DNA of 64,000 bases from SAR324 cluster bacterium (GCA_028282885.1 JANQGX010000079.1:62001-126000), one strand, 5' to 3'; counted from the stretch's first letter, positions 30,768-40,369 are shown. Numbers and translations: made by a program. The notes: generated by a model from the sequence alone, not told the origin.

Positions 30768-32594
30768 TCAGAAAGAGGTAAAAGAATCAGTGGATTGTGA
30801 CTGATTGGATTTATCCTGGTGATACTCTTCATGAACAAAATCAGGGGTATCCAGGGTGAGTTCGTTTAAGAATTCGGTTAAGACATTCCCCATCCGATTA
30901 AGTGTCTGGTCCCTTCGGTTGATTGAAGATAAGGATACTTCAACAAACAACCCCGGGTAAACCTGAAACGGGTTAAATCGCTGGGTGTATTTCTCCGTTT
31001 CGGTTTCCAGGTAATCCAACCTCTGCTCCATAATGATTCTTTCGGACGGGTTGTCTGTTTCGTAGAGGTTGACCAGTTTTTCCCTGAGGATCTTATACTG
31101 TTTTTTGAGATGAGCCTGTTTTTCCCGAAAGGTGTCATTTAGCTTTTCAACATTGCTCTTTTCAGGTTCGATGAATGTAACTTCGTCCCAAAGCTCAGCC
31201 CTGGGCAGGTCTTCAACACCGGGAGACTTTGGATGAATACGTTGCGCGTTCTCCAGGATCTCGCGGGCAATATCTTCATAATCCTTGAAGCCGACCTCTT
31301 CTTTTGCCGTGTCATGGATTTTGCCAAATACCCGGTTGAGCTTATCCGCTTCGTAGGCGAAATCATCCATTTGCTGACAATATGCGGCTCTCAATTCACG
31401 CAATTGCAGCTCATCAAAGTAGGACATGGTGACAGAGTAGTGTTCATCGGGTAGAAGCGGGATGTTCACGTCTTCATATTCCCTGATAACAACTTTGCGA
31501 CAATTTTTAAAATTCTCGATATGCTGGTAACCCAATAAGGAGACATCCAGGAGCCCCACCAGTTTGTTGGTGGCATCATTGAATCCCCTATCCCGAAGGT
31601 TTTCATCGCTGATGATTCTCAAGACATTTTCCCGAACATCAAGCGGGTCATAGTCGACAAAGCTTATCTCCGGTCCGATTCCCTTGATAGCGTCAATCAG
31701 CTTTTTGGCCATATAATTGTACTGGGGAGATTCAGCATCACCATCGCCAAAACCGATGTGGTCTTCCAGTTTCTTGACTTTTTCAAAGACCTTCATACTC
31801 TGATTCATCGAGTCCTGCTTGGCGTCAACCAGCTCATCGTTCAGCTTGTCGACCTCTTCGTTGATCTGTTTAATAATGTGTTCGGAAATGATATCCTTAA
31901 TGATTACTTCGGAGGCTGCCTGATAATGATAGACGGGGCGTCTGAGTTCTGACTCGGGGATGTTCAGTGTCAGGTTGACATCGGTTACGGTGTCCGGTTT
32001 CAGTTCATTGTTGCTGAAAAAGCATTTAACCACGGAACTGGAAAACTTACCTCTTAGAAATCCCCCGATTCCCGTTTTGCCGCTCAGGAGTTTTCGCGTT
32101 TCATCCTCCAGATCAAACATACCTTTTTGGACATGTCCCTGCAGGTGGCCGAATATATTAACAACTGAGTTCTCAATGGAGTCGGTGTTAAACATTCCAT
32201 CCTGGCCAATTGAATCCAATAGGTAAGGTACCCCGCGGGGATTGTATTTGTTCAGTCCGAGGGCCTCTTCCGAATCGACGAGGTCTCGAAATTTTTTGCC
32301 CATTTCATCTTCAACCGTTGAAACATAACGGTTGTACATGTTGTGATAAGACTGGTTGTAATAGTTGTGCAGCAACTCTTTAACAGTTCCGCCGACATGC
32401 AGTTTTTCAAGAACTTCCGGTGGAAGTTTTGATGTCACATGGTTGAGTACCTTATCGACTTCCTCGTCTATCAAAAGTTTGGCTTCTGCATATTCATTAC
32501 GACCGTCCCTGTTTAGGCTGTTTCGGGAACCTACAGCGCTGTCTCGTTCAGGATGTACGTAATTCGGGCCTTTCAAGAAAGAACCTCGTGCCAT
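30768..32594 (-). CDS. cfpA: Cytoplasmic filament protein A-like
   Basis: 608 residues, mostly helical with coiled-coil-like heptads in the middle and near 480-530. No signal peptide and no membrane helix. The N-terminus (SFLKGPNYVHPERDSAVGSR) and the central block (NKYNPRGVPYLLDSIG, then VVNIFGHLQGHVQKG) agree with what I remember of CfpA, the subunit of the ribbon of cytoplasmic filaments under the inner membrane of treponemes. Treponemal CfpA is about 680 residues, so this one is somewhat shorter. GAGG precedes the ATG. Linkage to ppdK supports the call. If correct, it marks the organism as a spirochaete. Confidence 0.75.
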   Translation of the reverse strand: MARGSFLKGPNYVHPERDSAVGSRNSLNRDGRNEYAEAKLLIDEEVDKVLNHVTSKLPPEVLEKLHVGGTVKELLHNYYNQSYHNMYNRYVSTVEDEMGKKFRDLVDSEEALGLNKYNPRGVPYLLDSIGQDGMFNTDSIENSVVNIFGHLQGHVQKGMFDLEDETRKLLSGKTGIGGFLRGKFSSSVVKCFFSNNELKPDTVTDVNLTLNIPESELRRPVYHYQAASEVIIKDIISEHIIKQINEEVDKLNDELVDAKQDSMNQSMKVFEKVKKLEDHIGFGDGDAESPQYNYMAKKLIDAIKGIGPEISFVDYDPLDVRENVLRIISDENLRDRGFNDATNKLVGLLDVSLLGYQHIENFKNCRKVVIREYEDVNIPLLPDEHYSVTMSYFDELQLRELRAAYCQQMDDFAYEADKLNRVFGKIHDTAKEEVGFKDYEDIAREILENAQRIHPKSPGVEDLPRAELWDEVTFIEPEKSNVEKLNDTFREKQAHLKKQYKILREKLVNLYETDNPSERIIMEQRLDYLETETEKYTQRFNPFQVYPGLFVEVSLSSINRRDQTLNRMGNVLTEFLNELTLDTPDFVHEEYHQDKSNQSQSTDSFTSF

Positions 32595-32902
32595 GGTAAC
32601 CTCGTAAGATTTAGTGAATCGGCTATTAGGTATTTATGTTGTTGAACTTAAAGATGGTACGGCTTGTAATGAACCTCTCAAATAACTCCAGCACAAATAG
32701 CGATTATTTTAGTGCCACTATAGTGTTGTATGCCTGGGCCTGTCAACCCTAATTCAGTCCCCATCTTAGTTGAGAAGGGGACAATCAGGCTATTGATCCC
32801 AGACAACAGGGAGGGATAGGGGAATTGTCGGCGGATGCCTTGTATGTGTCAAAAAGTTTCGGATTTTCAATGCGAAAGAGGTTGTTTGTTTATGGAGTAG
32901 TG
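32595..32902. other. Upstream region of cfpA
   Basis: 308 bp between cfpA and the next plus-strand frames. It should contain the cfpA promoter. No clear consensus pair, repeat or RNA found. Confidence 0.4.
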
Positions 32903-33034
32903 ATGGCAAAATATTCGAATCATTTTAGGGCATCCGAAGGATTCAAAAAAATGACAGATTTAATCAAAGAGATTAGACTAAATGCCAACTATTTAATGTT
33001 TTTACCAAACGGGTCGGTCTTTATCATAGACTAG
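32903..33034 (+). CDS. Possible small protein (43 aa)
   Basis: Short frame with GGAG spaced 5 bp before the ATG, ending in LMFLPNGSVFIID, directly upstream of the YbjN-like gene. Composition looks protein-like, but there is no recognised family. An upstream in-frame ATG at 32825 exists without a ribosome binding site. Could be a leader peptide or chance. Confidence 0.3.
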   Translation: MAKYSNHFRASEGFKKMTDLIKEIRLNANYLMFLPNGSVFIID

Positions 33035-33067
33035 ACTCATTTCAACATCATTAATTCATGGGATCCC

Positions 33068-33508
33068 ATGCGTGAACTGGAAGATGGTATCTATTCGGAA
33101 CCAACAGATCAAAACATTGCTCATCTGATTGATGATTATGTCAAAAAGTTTTACGGCAAGACCGGCGAGGAGGTCATCAGGGTTAGACACAATATTTGGG
33201 CGATTCGCGAGGCATCCTACTCTTTTAATATCATTGTAACCTCGCTTTTGATTGTTTTTGATGCGATTCTCTTTGAGGTATTACCCGAACAGAAAGCAGG
33301 TTTTTTTGAAGAGTTGCTAAGCCTGAATGCCCATCGTGCCAAGACCTCGAAGCTTTGTCTGGTCAAGGACAGGATACACTTGAGAATCATCAGGGGCCTG
33401 GAAGATTTTGACTATTCGGAATTTGTCGCTCACGTGGAGGAGTACAGGGAGATCTTTCCTGATATCAGGGAACAGCTCTTGAACAAATACTATCCAGAAG
33501 ACGCATAA
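33068..33508 (+). CDS. YbjN-like / secretion-chaperone-fold protein
   Basis: 146 residues. The pattern of an N-terminal helix, a curved sheet (VIRVRHNIWAIREASYSFNIIVTSLLIVFDAILFE split over strands) and a C-terminal helical segment with YREIFPDIREQLL resembles YbjN/type III chaperone-like proteins. No enzymatic motif. The start ATG lies inside a perfect 14-bp palindrome (CATGGGATCCCATG, 33057-33070), and no strong Shine-Dalgarno is visible. It is followed 13 bp later by ccmA, so it may be co-transcribed with the haem exporter genes. Confidence 0.6.
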   Translation: MRELEDGIYSEPTDQNIAHLIDDYVKKFYGKTGEEVIRVRHNIWAIREASYSFNIIVTSLLIVFDAILFEVLPEQKAGFFEELLSLNAHRAKTSKLCLVKDRIHLRIIRGLEDFDYSEFVAHVEEYREIFPDIREQLLNKYYPEDA

Positions 33509-33521
33509 CCAGTAGTCCCGC

Positions 33522-34271
33522 TTGAGTATGAATATGAATCCTAATGCGAATCCGGTGACGCTTCTATCCGTTCGCAATATACACAAACATTTTGGCTATA
33601 AGCAGGTCTTAAAAGGAATTTCTCTGGATCTGCACTCCGGAAAATCAACCCTTCTGGTTGGACGAAATGGGGCAGGGAAATCCACTCTGATCAAAATCCT
33701 GGCAGGCCTGATGCGTCCCTCCAATGGAGAAATACTTTATCGAAAAGAGAGTATTGCTGATAATCCGGAGAAATACAGAAAAGCATTCGGGTTGATTACG
33801 CATGCAACGATGTTCTATGGCGACCTTTCCGCTCGGGAAAACCTGTTGTTTTTTGGCAGATTGAAAAAGATAACTGATCTGAATGAAAAAGTTGAACATG
33901 CGCTTTTGCGCACGGGCCTGTCACATGCTTCCGACCTGACAGTCAAGGTTTTTAGCACGGGAATGTCAAAGAGATTGAATATTGCCAGGCTGATGATTAC
34001 CGACCCGGAAATACTCTTCCTGGATGAACCGTATTCAGGCCTGGATCTGGAATCGATCGACCTGCTTAATAAGTATCTCGGGGATTTTAAATCAAAGGGT
34101 GGTACCATTCTGTTGATTAGTCATCAGATAGACGCCTGTTATGACTTCAGTGATAAGGTAGCCTTTCTGATAAAAGGAGTCATTGAAAGGGAGATCGAAA
34201 GCGGCAATCTTTCACAATCCGAGTTACTGGAGCAATACCAGAATCAGACTTACATGAGGCCCAACGAATAG
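33522..34271 (+). CDS. ccmA: ABC transporter ATP-binding protein, CcmA-like
   Basis: ATPase of the CcmAB complex that drives release of holo-CcmE during cytochrome c maturation. Walker A is VGRNGAGKSTL, the signature region is FSTGMSKRL (a divergent form of LSxGQ), and Walker B is EILFLDEPYSGLD. The first ~10 residues are Asn/Met-rich and may not all be translated. The CcmA call rests on the adjacent CcmB- and CcmC-type genes, since the ATPase alone could serve other exporters. Confidence 0.83.
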   Translation: MSMNMNPNANPVTLLSVRNIHKHFGYKQVLKGISLDLHSGKSTLLVGRNGAGKSTLIKILAGLMRPSNGEILYRKESIADNPEKYRKAFGLITHATMFYGDLSARENLLFFGRLKKITDLNEKVEHALLRTGLSHASDLTVKVFSTGMSKRLNIARLMITDPEILFLDEPYSGLDLESIDLLNKYLGDFKSKGGTILLISHQIDACYDFSDKVAFLIKGVIEREIESGNLSQSELLEQYQNQTYMRPNE

Positions 34272-34279
34272 GGAACGGC

Positions 34280-34951
34280 ATGGTCAGAGATATTTGGACA
34301 GTAGTGATCAAGGATCTAAAGCTCGATATCAGAAGGGCTGAGAATTTCTTTTCCATGCTCTTTTTTTCCGTTACCATCTTGTTGATATTTGCATTTGCCC
34401 TTCCCCAAAAACAGTCGACACAGGTCGATATCCTCTCAGGCGTTTTCTGGATAGTTTTTCTCTTAAGCGGTCTTTTAAGTCTGAACAAAACCTTCCAACA
34501 GGAAAAAGAGAACGGTTGTATCGAGGCATTGCTTGTTTCCCCTGTCAACAGGGGTGCGATTTTCCTGGGCAAGATGCTGGGAACGGTGGTTTTCATACTT
34601 ATTGTCCAGATCCTGGTCATTCCTGTTTTTGGGATTTTGTTTCATCACTCTGTAATAGAAAACTTCTCCTGGTTTTTATTGATGAGCCTGCTGGCGGCTT
34701 TAGGGTTTGGTTCCCTGGGAACCCTTCTGGCCGGATTGACATCGGATATCCGTTTTCGGGAGATTCTATTGCCCCTGCTTCTTTTCCCGCTGATAATTCC
34801 GTTATTGCTGGCTTGTGTTAGAATTACACAGTCTCTCCTGGCCGGCGAAGGAATCCTGGGGGCTGGTGATTGGTTACGGCTACTGGTGGGATTTGATGCG
34901 ATTTTTATGATTGTCTCATTTTTGGTATTTGAATTCGTGATGGAGTTATAG
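34280..34951 (+). CDS. ccmB: Haem exporter membrane protein CcmB
   Basis: 223-residue integral membrane protein with six predicted helices. It contains the family segments DLKLDIRRAENFFSMLFFS near the start, FQQEKENGCIEALLVSPV after helix 2, and LLPLLLFPLIIPLLLA late in the protein. It forms the membrane part of the CcmAB transporter and lies 8 bp after ccmA. Cytochrome c maturation system I. Confidence 0.9.
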   Translation: MVRDIWTVVIKDLKLDIRRAENFFSMLFFSVTILLIFAFALPQKQSTQVDILSGVFWIVFLLSGLLSLNKTFQQEKENGCIEALLVSPVNRGAIFLGKMLGTVVFILIVQILVIPVFGILFHHSVIENFSWFLLMSLLAALGFGSLGTLLAGLTSDIRFREILLPLLLFPLIIPLLLACVRITQSLLAGEGILGAGDWLRLLVGFDAIFMIVSFLVFEFVMEL

Positions 34952-35149
34952 CTCGATCTGGTTTAGATTCTGAAGCAGAGACGGTCGCAGGATTTATTGA
35001 ATTTAAATCATTATCTAATGGTTTTGATCGGCCTGGAACGGAATTCGTTAAGAGTTACGAATGGTTCAAACATTCATTCAATCTTTAATACACTGAACTT
35101 ACAACGCCTGTTCTTAAAAGATACGGCACTCACTTTAATCGACAGAATT

Positions 35150-35833
35150 ATGAGCTTTAATAAGATTAGCAGGTTGCTGGGATTTGCCGTTTTGATCGGT
35201 TTGATTCTGGATGTTTTGATGATTTTTGCCTGGTCGCCTACGGACTCTTCCATGGGTTGGGTTCAGAAAATCATGTATATTCACGTACCCTCTGCCTGGA
35301 CCAGTTTTCTGTCTATCACTGTCGCATTTTTGTTTTCGCTGTTGTACTTGTGGAAGCGAAGGGAACAATTTGACATTATTGCACTTTCAGCGGTTGAGAT
35401 CGGGGTTATCTTTTGTGGGCTGGCCCTGATAACAGGTTCAATCTGGGCAAGGCCAACCTGGAATACTTACTGGACCTGGGACGCCCGATTGACCACCACC
35501 CTTATCCTGTTCCTGATATTCTCCGGTTATTTGCTTTTGAGAAGGTTTTCAGAACCCGGGGATCAGCAAGCCAGGCTATCGGCGGTGGTTGCCATTATCG
35601 GGTTTCTGGACATTCCCTTGATTCATCTTTCGGTAGTCTGGTGGAGAACCCTGCATCAACCTTCGACTGTATTCTCACCCAAGCAGAATGTCATTGATGA
35701 TCAGATTCTTGTGACACTAATCTTTAGTGTTTCGGTTTTTTCAATTCTCTTTCTTTTTTTACTTTTGAATCGTGTGGAACTCGAACGCAGGAATAGACTT
35801 TACATGAAAACGGTAATGACTGTTGACGAGTAA
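35150..35833 (+). CDS. ccmC: Haem-handling protein CcmC
   Basis: Presents haem to CcmE. Six membrane helices, the tryptophan-rich loop WNTYWTWDARLTT (WxWD motif), and flanking histidines in HVPSAW and HLSVVWW that ligate haem. The longest frame starts at 34997, but the extra 51 residues are polar and unlike CcmC. The ATG at 35150 (MSFNKISRLLG) gives the usual length (227 aa), although no clear ribosome binding site precedes it. ccmE, ccmF and ccmH are not in the window. Confidence 0.88.
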   Translation: MSFNKISRLLGFAVLIGLILDVLMIFAWSPTDSSMGWVQKIMYIHVPSAWTSFLSITVAFLFSLLYLWKRREQFDIIALSAVEIGVIFCGLALITGSIWARPTWNTYWTWDARLTTTLILFLIFSGYLLLRRFSEPGDQQARLSAVVAIIGFLDIPLIHLSVVWWRTLHQPSTVFSPKQNVIDDQILVTLIFSVSVFSILFLFLLLNRVELERRNRLYMKTVMTVDE

Positions 35834-35839
35834 AGAATG

Positions 35840-36256
35840 TTACCCGGTTTTTTTTCCTGGTTTGGAGATATAGGGAAGGAGAAGTTTGGTGCGGATCAGA
35901 TGATCGTATGAATCCGGAAATTTTGCTGCATTAATGATTTGCAGACCTCGCTTGATTACAGATCTGTCCTGGGTACCATGAATGGTCCTGGCTCCCTTCT
36001 GATGTCCGGTCTTTGGCGTAAAATATTGGTCTTTCCTGTTTGTCTCACTTGCCAACAGACCTTTTTGACCATCAAACCATTCCAGCAGGTTTTCCTCAAA
36101 TAGAAATTGCAGGTGTTTCAGATTTTCGTCCTTGTCAAGCCACAGAAACAGGTGGAGATCCGGCTGGTTAAAACAGGCCAGACTTGTTTTCCGGACGCCG
36201 TTAACAAACTCTGAAGATTTTTGAGATTTGATTTCGTAAAAATTGAAAAGACTCAT
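35840..36256 (-). CDS. Hypothetical protein (138 aa)
   Basis: Not recognised. The product is soluble, mixed in character and rich in Lys/Phe/Leu. It has a protein-like segment (FLWLDKDENLKHLQFLFEEN) suggestive of an alpha/beta fold. It converges on ccmC with 6 bp between stops, the same tight arrangement as the other convergent pairs here, which supports it being real. The start has only a weak ribosome binding site. Confidence 0.5.
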   Translation of the reverse strand: MSLFNFYEIKSQKSSEFVNGVRKTSLACFNQPDLHLFLWLDKDENLKHLQFLFEENLLEWFDGQKGLLASETNRKDQYFTPKTGHQKGARTIHGTQDRSVIKRGLQIINAAKFPDSYDHLIRTKLLLPYISKPGKKTG

Positions 36257-36798
36257 TTCAACATACCCATACGATGTGTTATTAACTCGATTTTCTCATA
36301 TCTCAAAATCTACGTTTGATGGATCTCAATCCAGCGGCTAAGTGTGATTTAAAGTACTGTTATGAAAGAATAATATGATGAGCTAGTGTTTATGATTGAG
36401 TTTACATTTTTTACTTATGAACTGTCAAACAAATGGCCCAAGGCCGATTAACAGGGACAATATGATTTTAATTCAGATCTGCATGAGGCATCACCACCGG
36501 TCAAACTATATCGGACTTAAGGGTTTTCAATTTTCGTTCAATTGTGGAAAATATTTCTTTAGTTCTGGTCATGAGCCTTTGTAATAACTGGAATACTTGT
36601 CGAAACAAGAGAGAACCGGATCGATATAACTCAACAGACAAGCGGTGGTATATGGTAATAATCGTAATCCGAAACATCTGCGACTTATGACCTGCATTGC
36701 CCGATTGACAATAATGATCAGAAATAATCGCGAATTAATTGCTCACCTAGCACCTAGAGTGTTTTTAGAATGGATTATCCGGATTTAAGGAGTCAGAT
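36257..36798. other. Intergenic region upstream of thrS
   Basis: 542 bp. I looked for a T-box leader (specifier stem, AGGGTGG antiterminator bulge) and do not see one. A 62-codon plus frame at 36396 lacks support. No promoter identified. Confidence 0.45.
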
Positions 36799-38703
36799 AT
36801 GGAAGTCAACCTACCCGAAGGTCAACAACAGGAACTAGCCGATGGAAGTAGTGCTCAGGATCTATCACGTAAACTGAAGAAGAAACTGAACGGATCCCCT
36901 CTTGCTGCTAAAATCAATGGTGATCTCAAGGATCTGACCACGGAGTTGAAAAACGGCGATGAAGTGCAAATCCTCACCTTCGCGGATCAGGAAGGAAAGG
37001 AAATATTCTGGCACTCTTCCGCTCATGTTCTTGCCCAGGCGGTCAAAAGACTCTTTCCGGATGCAAAACCGACCATTGGTCCCGCTATCGAAGAGGGCTT
37101 TTATTATGATTTTGCCGACCTGAACATTTCCGAATCAGATTTCCCGAAAATCGAGGAAGAAGCCCTGAAGATCATCAAGCAACGAACGCAACCCAAAAGG
37201 ATTGATTACAGTTCTCAGGAAGAGGCACTCGATGTATTCAAGGATAATCCTTTTAAGGTTGAGATGATCAACCAATTGGAAGAAGGGCTCAGTGCTTACC
37301 AGCATGACGAGTTTGTTGATCTCTGCCGGGGACCTCACATTCCCCATGCTGGATTGATCCAGGCTTTCAAAATCATGAAAACATCCGGAGCCTACTGGCG
37401 GGCGGATGCCGAAAAGGAGCAATTAACTCGAGTATACGCCGTTGCTTATCCTGATAAGAAAATGCTGAGCAAGTACCTGAATTTTCTCGAGGAGGCTAAA
37501 CGTCGCGATCATCGGGTAATAGGGAAACAACTCGGACTCTACTCATTCCACCAGGAAGCCCCCGGAATGCCCTTTTATCATCCCCACGGTATGATTGTGT
37601 GGGAAGAATTGATGAAATACTGGGATGAGTGTCATCAGGAGATGGAGTACGTCAAAATCAAAACCCCCATCATGCTGACCCAGGAACTGTGGGAGAATTC
37701 CGGCCATTGGGATAATTATCGCGAAAACATCTATATCACCGAGATTGATGACAGGGCCTATGCGATTAAGCCGATGAATTGCCCGGGTGGAATGCTCTAT
37801 TACAAGGAAAATCAGTATTCCTATCGCCAATTTCCCATGAGAGTCGCCGAAATCGGATTGGTACACCGTCATGAACTGAGTGGGGCACTTTCGGGACTAT
37901 TTCGCGTTCGCTGTTTTCACCAGGATGATGCCCATATTTTCATGCTGCCGGAGCACGTTCAGAAGGAGATCCAGGGAGTGCTTTCACTTGCGGAAAGAAT
38001 GTATGCTATGTTCGGGCTGGAATACCACCTTGAGTTGTCCACACGCCCTGAAAAGTCCATCGGTACCGATGAACAGTGGGAAACGGCAACAGATGGGCTG
38101 AGAAACGCCCTGGAATCCGGTGGCTATGACTATGTCCTGAACGAAGGGGATGGTGCCTTTTACGGTCCCAAAATCGACCTTCATATCAAGGATGCGATCG
38201 GCAGATCCTGGCAGTGCGGAACCATTCAATTGGATATGATGATGCCGGACCGTTTTGATCTGACCTATATTGCCGAAGATGGCAGCAAACAGAGACCAAT
38301 TATGATTCATCGCACCATTTTCGGATCCCTGGAGCGTTATTTTGGCGTCTTGGTGGAGCATTTCGCAGGCAAGTTCCCCATGTGGCTCTCCCCGGTTCAG
38401 GTCAGGGTTTTGGCCATTTCAGACAATCATGCCCAATACGCGGAACGTGTTGCTTTGAAATTCAAGGAAGCCGGTTTGAGGGTGCAGACAGATCTCTCAT
38501 CGGAATCGGTCAGCAAAAAGGTGCGCCAGGCGCAGTTGGATCAGGTAAACTATATTCTGGTTGTTGGTGACAAAGAGGTTCAGGACGATACTGTCACGGT
38601 TCGAGCGGCCAACAAGGTATTGGGGGCGAAAGCGGTTGATGATGTGGTAGCCGCATTGCTAGATGAGTATCAAACCCGTTCTCCCCGCAGATCGCAAATC
38701 TAA
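36799..38703 (+). CDS. thrS: Threonyl-tRNA synthetase
   Basis: Charges tRNA-Thr. Domains in order: TGS (~1-65), editing domain with HSSAHVLAQAV (metal-site HxxxH), class II catalytic core with motif 2 (VHRHELSGALSGLFRVR) and motif 3 (MIHRTIFGSLER), then the anticodon-binding domain. Cys328, the zinc ligand, lies in NCPGGML, where many homologues have NCPGH; the variant occurs in other lineages. AAGGAG precedes the ATG. Its 3' end overlaps the next reading frame by 41 bp if that gene uses its ATG. Confidence 0.96.
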   Translation: MEVNLPEGQQQELADGSSAQDLSRKLKKKLNGSPLAAKINGDLKDLTTELKNGDEVQILTFADQEGKEIFWHSSAHVLAQAVKRLFPDAKPTIGPAIEEGFYYDFADLNISESDFPKIEEEALKIIKQRTQPKRIDYSSQEEALDVFKDNPFKVEMINQLEEGLSAYQHDEFVDLCRGPHIPHAGLIQAFKIMKTSGAYWRADAEKEQLTRVYAVAYPDKKMLSKYLNFLEEAKRRDHRVIGKQLGLYSFHQEAPGMPFYHPHGMIVWEELMKYWDECHQEMEYVKIKTPIMLTQELWENSGHWDNYRENIYITEIDDRAYAIKPMNCPGGMLYYKENQYSYRQFPMRVAEIGLVHRHELSGALSGLFRVRCFHQDDAHIFMLPEHVQKEIQGVLSLAERMYAMFGLEYHLELSTRPEKSIGTDEQWETATDGLRNALESGGYDYVLNEGDGAFYGPKIDLHIKDAIGRSWQCGTIQLDMMMPDRFDLTYIAEDGSKQRPIMIHRTIFGSLERYFGVLVEHFAGKFPMWLSPVQVRVLAISDNHAQYAERVALKFKEAGLRVQTDLSSESVSKKVRQAQLDQVNYILVVGDKEVQDDTVTVRAANKVLGAKAVDDVVAALLDEYQTRSPRRSQI

Positions 38704-39739
38704 TGTGGATGACTTAATCTCTGTCTTACTGCCCGTGTATAACGCTGAATTCAATATCGGCGGGGCACTTAAAAGCATCTTGGATCAGTCTTACCCCAAA
38801 TTTGAAATTATAGTCGTTGACGACGGATCAACTGATTCCTCCGGGGCTATAATTTCCCATCTTGCCAAAAAAGATTCCAGAATAAAATCCTTCACCTTTC
38901 CCGTTAACCGGGGAATCGTTTCCGCTCTTAACCACGGCCTTAACCATTGTTCGGGGAAATGGATTGCCAGGATGGATGCGGATGACCTGATGATGCCACA
39001 TCGTCTGCAGCGACAAATGACGTGCGCTAAAGAGAGTCCCGAAGTGGATATATGGGGATGTCGAATTGAGCTGTTTGGGTTTCATGGAAATCTGAGTATG
39101 GGGCAGATTCGCTATCAGGATTGGAGCAACTCACTGTTAACGGATCAGGATATCAAGTCCAACATCTATGCTGAATCCCCGATCATGCATCCTACCTTTT
39201 TCCTGACGAGCGAGGTCTATCAAAAATTGGGAGGGTATAGTGACAATCCCTGGGCCGAAGACTATGATTTTCTGCTGAAGGCGGATTTGAACCAGGCGGT
39301 TTTTGGCAAGTTGCCGGAAGTGCTCCTCAAAAAAGGCGATCATCCCTCCCGATTAGCAAAGACGGACATACGCTGCAAGAGAAAGGCGATGTTTCGGGCA
39401 AAGGCTCACTATTTTGCATTAAAGCCCCATATCTGGAAGGGGAAGAAGATTATTATTTTGGGATCCGGATCAGCGGGCAGATTGGCATTCAAGTCGTTGG
39501 AGGAGAAGGGAATCTCGGTGCATTGTTTTGCGGATAACACTAGTGGGGATCGGAACAGAACAGTGATGGGACTTCCTGCCAAAACCCTAACCCCTGATTC
39601 GGCAGAACAGTTTTTAGCAGAATATCGTGATAGCCTCTTTCTGCTCTGTATTGGTAATGATGAAGGCAGGGAATTTGTTGAAAGGCTATTGCAAAAAAAC
39701 GGCTTCATTGAAGGCAGGGCTTACTTCCGTTTCATATGA
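38663..39739 (+). CDS. Family 2 glycosyltransferase with C-terminal Rossmann-like domain
   Basis: GT-A fold transferase. The nucleotide-sugar motifs are SVLLPVYNAEFN, VVDDGSTDSS and the metal-binding MDADD (residues ~112-116). From ~255 the protein continues into a separate domain with the dinucleotide loop ILGSGSAGRLAF and a following beta-alpha pattern, like the N-terminal part of sugar acyltransferases (PglD type). The ATG at 38663 overlaps thrS. A GTG at 38705, just after the thrS stop, is an equally good start, and neither has a strong ribosome binding site. Acceptor and sugar unknown. Confidence 0.85.
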   Translation: MSIKPVLPADRKSNVDDLISVLLPVYNAEFNIGGALKSILDQSYPKFEIIVVDDGSTDSSGAIISHLAKKDSRIKSFTFPVNRGIVSALNHGLNHCSGKWIARMDADDLMMPHRLQRQMTCAKESPEVDIWGCRIELFGFHGNLSMGQIRYQDWSNSLLTDQDIKSNIYAESPIMHPTFFLTSEVYQKLGGYSDNPWAEDYDFLLKADLNQAVFGKLPEVLLKKGDHPSRLAKTDIRCKRKAMFRAKAHYFALKPHIWKGKKIIILGSGSAGRLAFKSLEEKGISVHCFADNTSGDRNRTVMGLPAKTLTPDSAEQFLAEYRDSLFLLCIGNDEGREFVERLLQKNGFIEGRAYFRFI

Positions 39740-39841
39740 CTCCAGGCTGGCTCTTTTATGGAGTTGTTTTACTGCAGGTATACTGAGTGATGCTTTAAAA
39801 GCTTGTTGTTTTTGTGTTAATATTAACTTCTACAGGTTGCC

Positions 39842-40369
39842 ATGAACGATTTGGAACAGGTTAAACAACTGGCGGCAATATTATATCAGCAGGAGGAAGA
39901 ACTCAAAGCAGCAATTCCTCTTCTTGAGTCCACTTTTTCCGGTATCGACTTCAGTGGTGACTTTTTCCCGTTTATCGAAACAGATTATTACGAAGAAGAG
40001 ATGGGAGCGGAGCTAAAAAGGGGTATTATCTCTTTTGAAAAGCTGGTACATCCCGGAGAACTGGCCGGTTCAAAACTAGCAGCCAAAGGCATCGAAGACG
40101 GGTTTCGTCAGCAGGGTAACAGACAAGTCAATATTGATATCGGTTATATGGATATGTTCAAAGTCGTACTCGCATCGTTTAAGGGAAGGAGCAACAAAAT
40201 CTATTTGTCTGATGGCATTTGGGCGGACCCGATACTCTTTTTTGAGCAAGGAGAATACAAAACATTTAACTGGGGATTCCCCGATTTCAAAAGCGGAATC
40301 TACAACGCCGATTTCAAGAAGATACGATCCCTGTATAAACAGCAGTTAAAGGCACTAAGATCGACATAA
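39842..40369 (+). CDS. DUF4416 family protein
   Basis: 175 residues matching the DUF4416 pattern throughout: FIETDYYEEEMG, ISFEKLVHPGEL, VNIDIGYMDMFKVVLAS, RSNKIYLSDGIWADPIL and WGFPDFKSGIY. Members are cytoplasmic and sometimes annotated as GTP-binding, but I see no P-loop. It lies 102 bp after the glycosyltransferase and converges with the YidD-like gene, 22 bp apart. Confidence 0.85.
   Translation: MNDLEQVKQLAAILYQQEEELKAAIPLLESTFSGIDFSGDFFPFIETDYYEEEMGAELKRGIISFEKLVHPGELAGSKLAAKGIEDGFRQQGNRQVNIDIGYMDMFKVVLASFKGRSNKIYLSDGIWADPILFFEQGEYKTFNWGFPDFKSGIYNADFKKIRSLYKQQLKALRST

Noticed and set aside
36396-36584. 62-codon ORF upstream of thrS
   Set aside because: No ribosome binding site; composition looks random.
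36257-36798. T-box leader for thrS
   Set aside because: The long upstream region invited it, but the antiterminator bulge and specifier helix are not visible.
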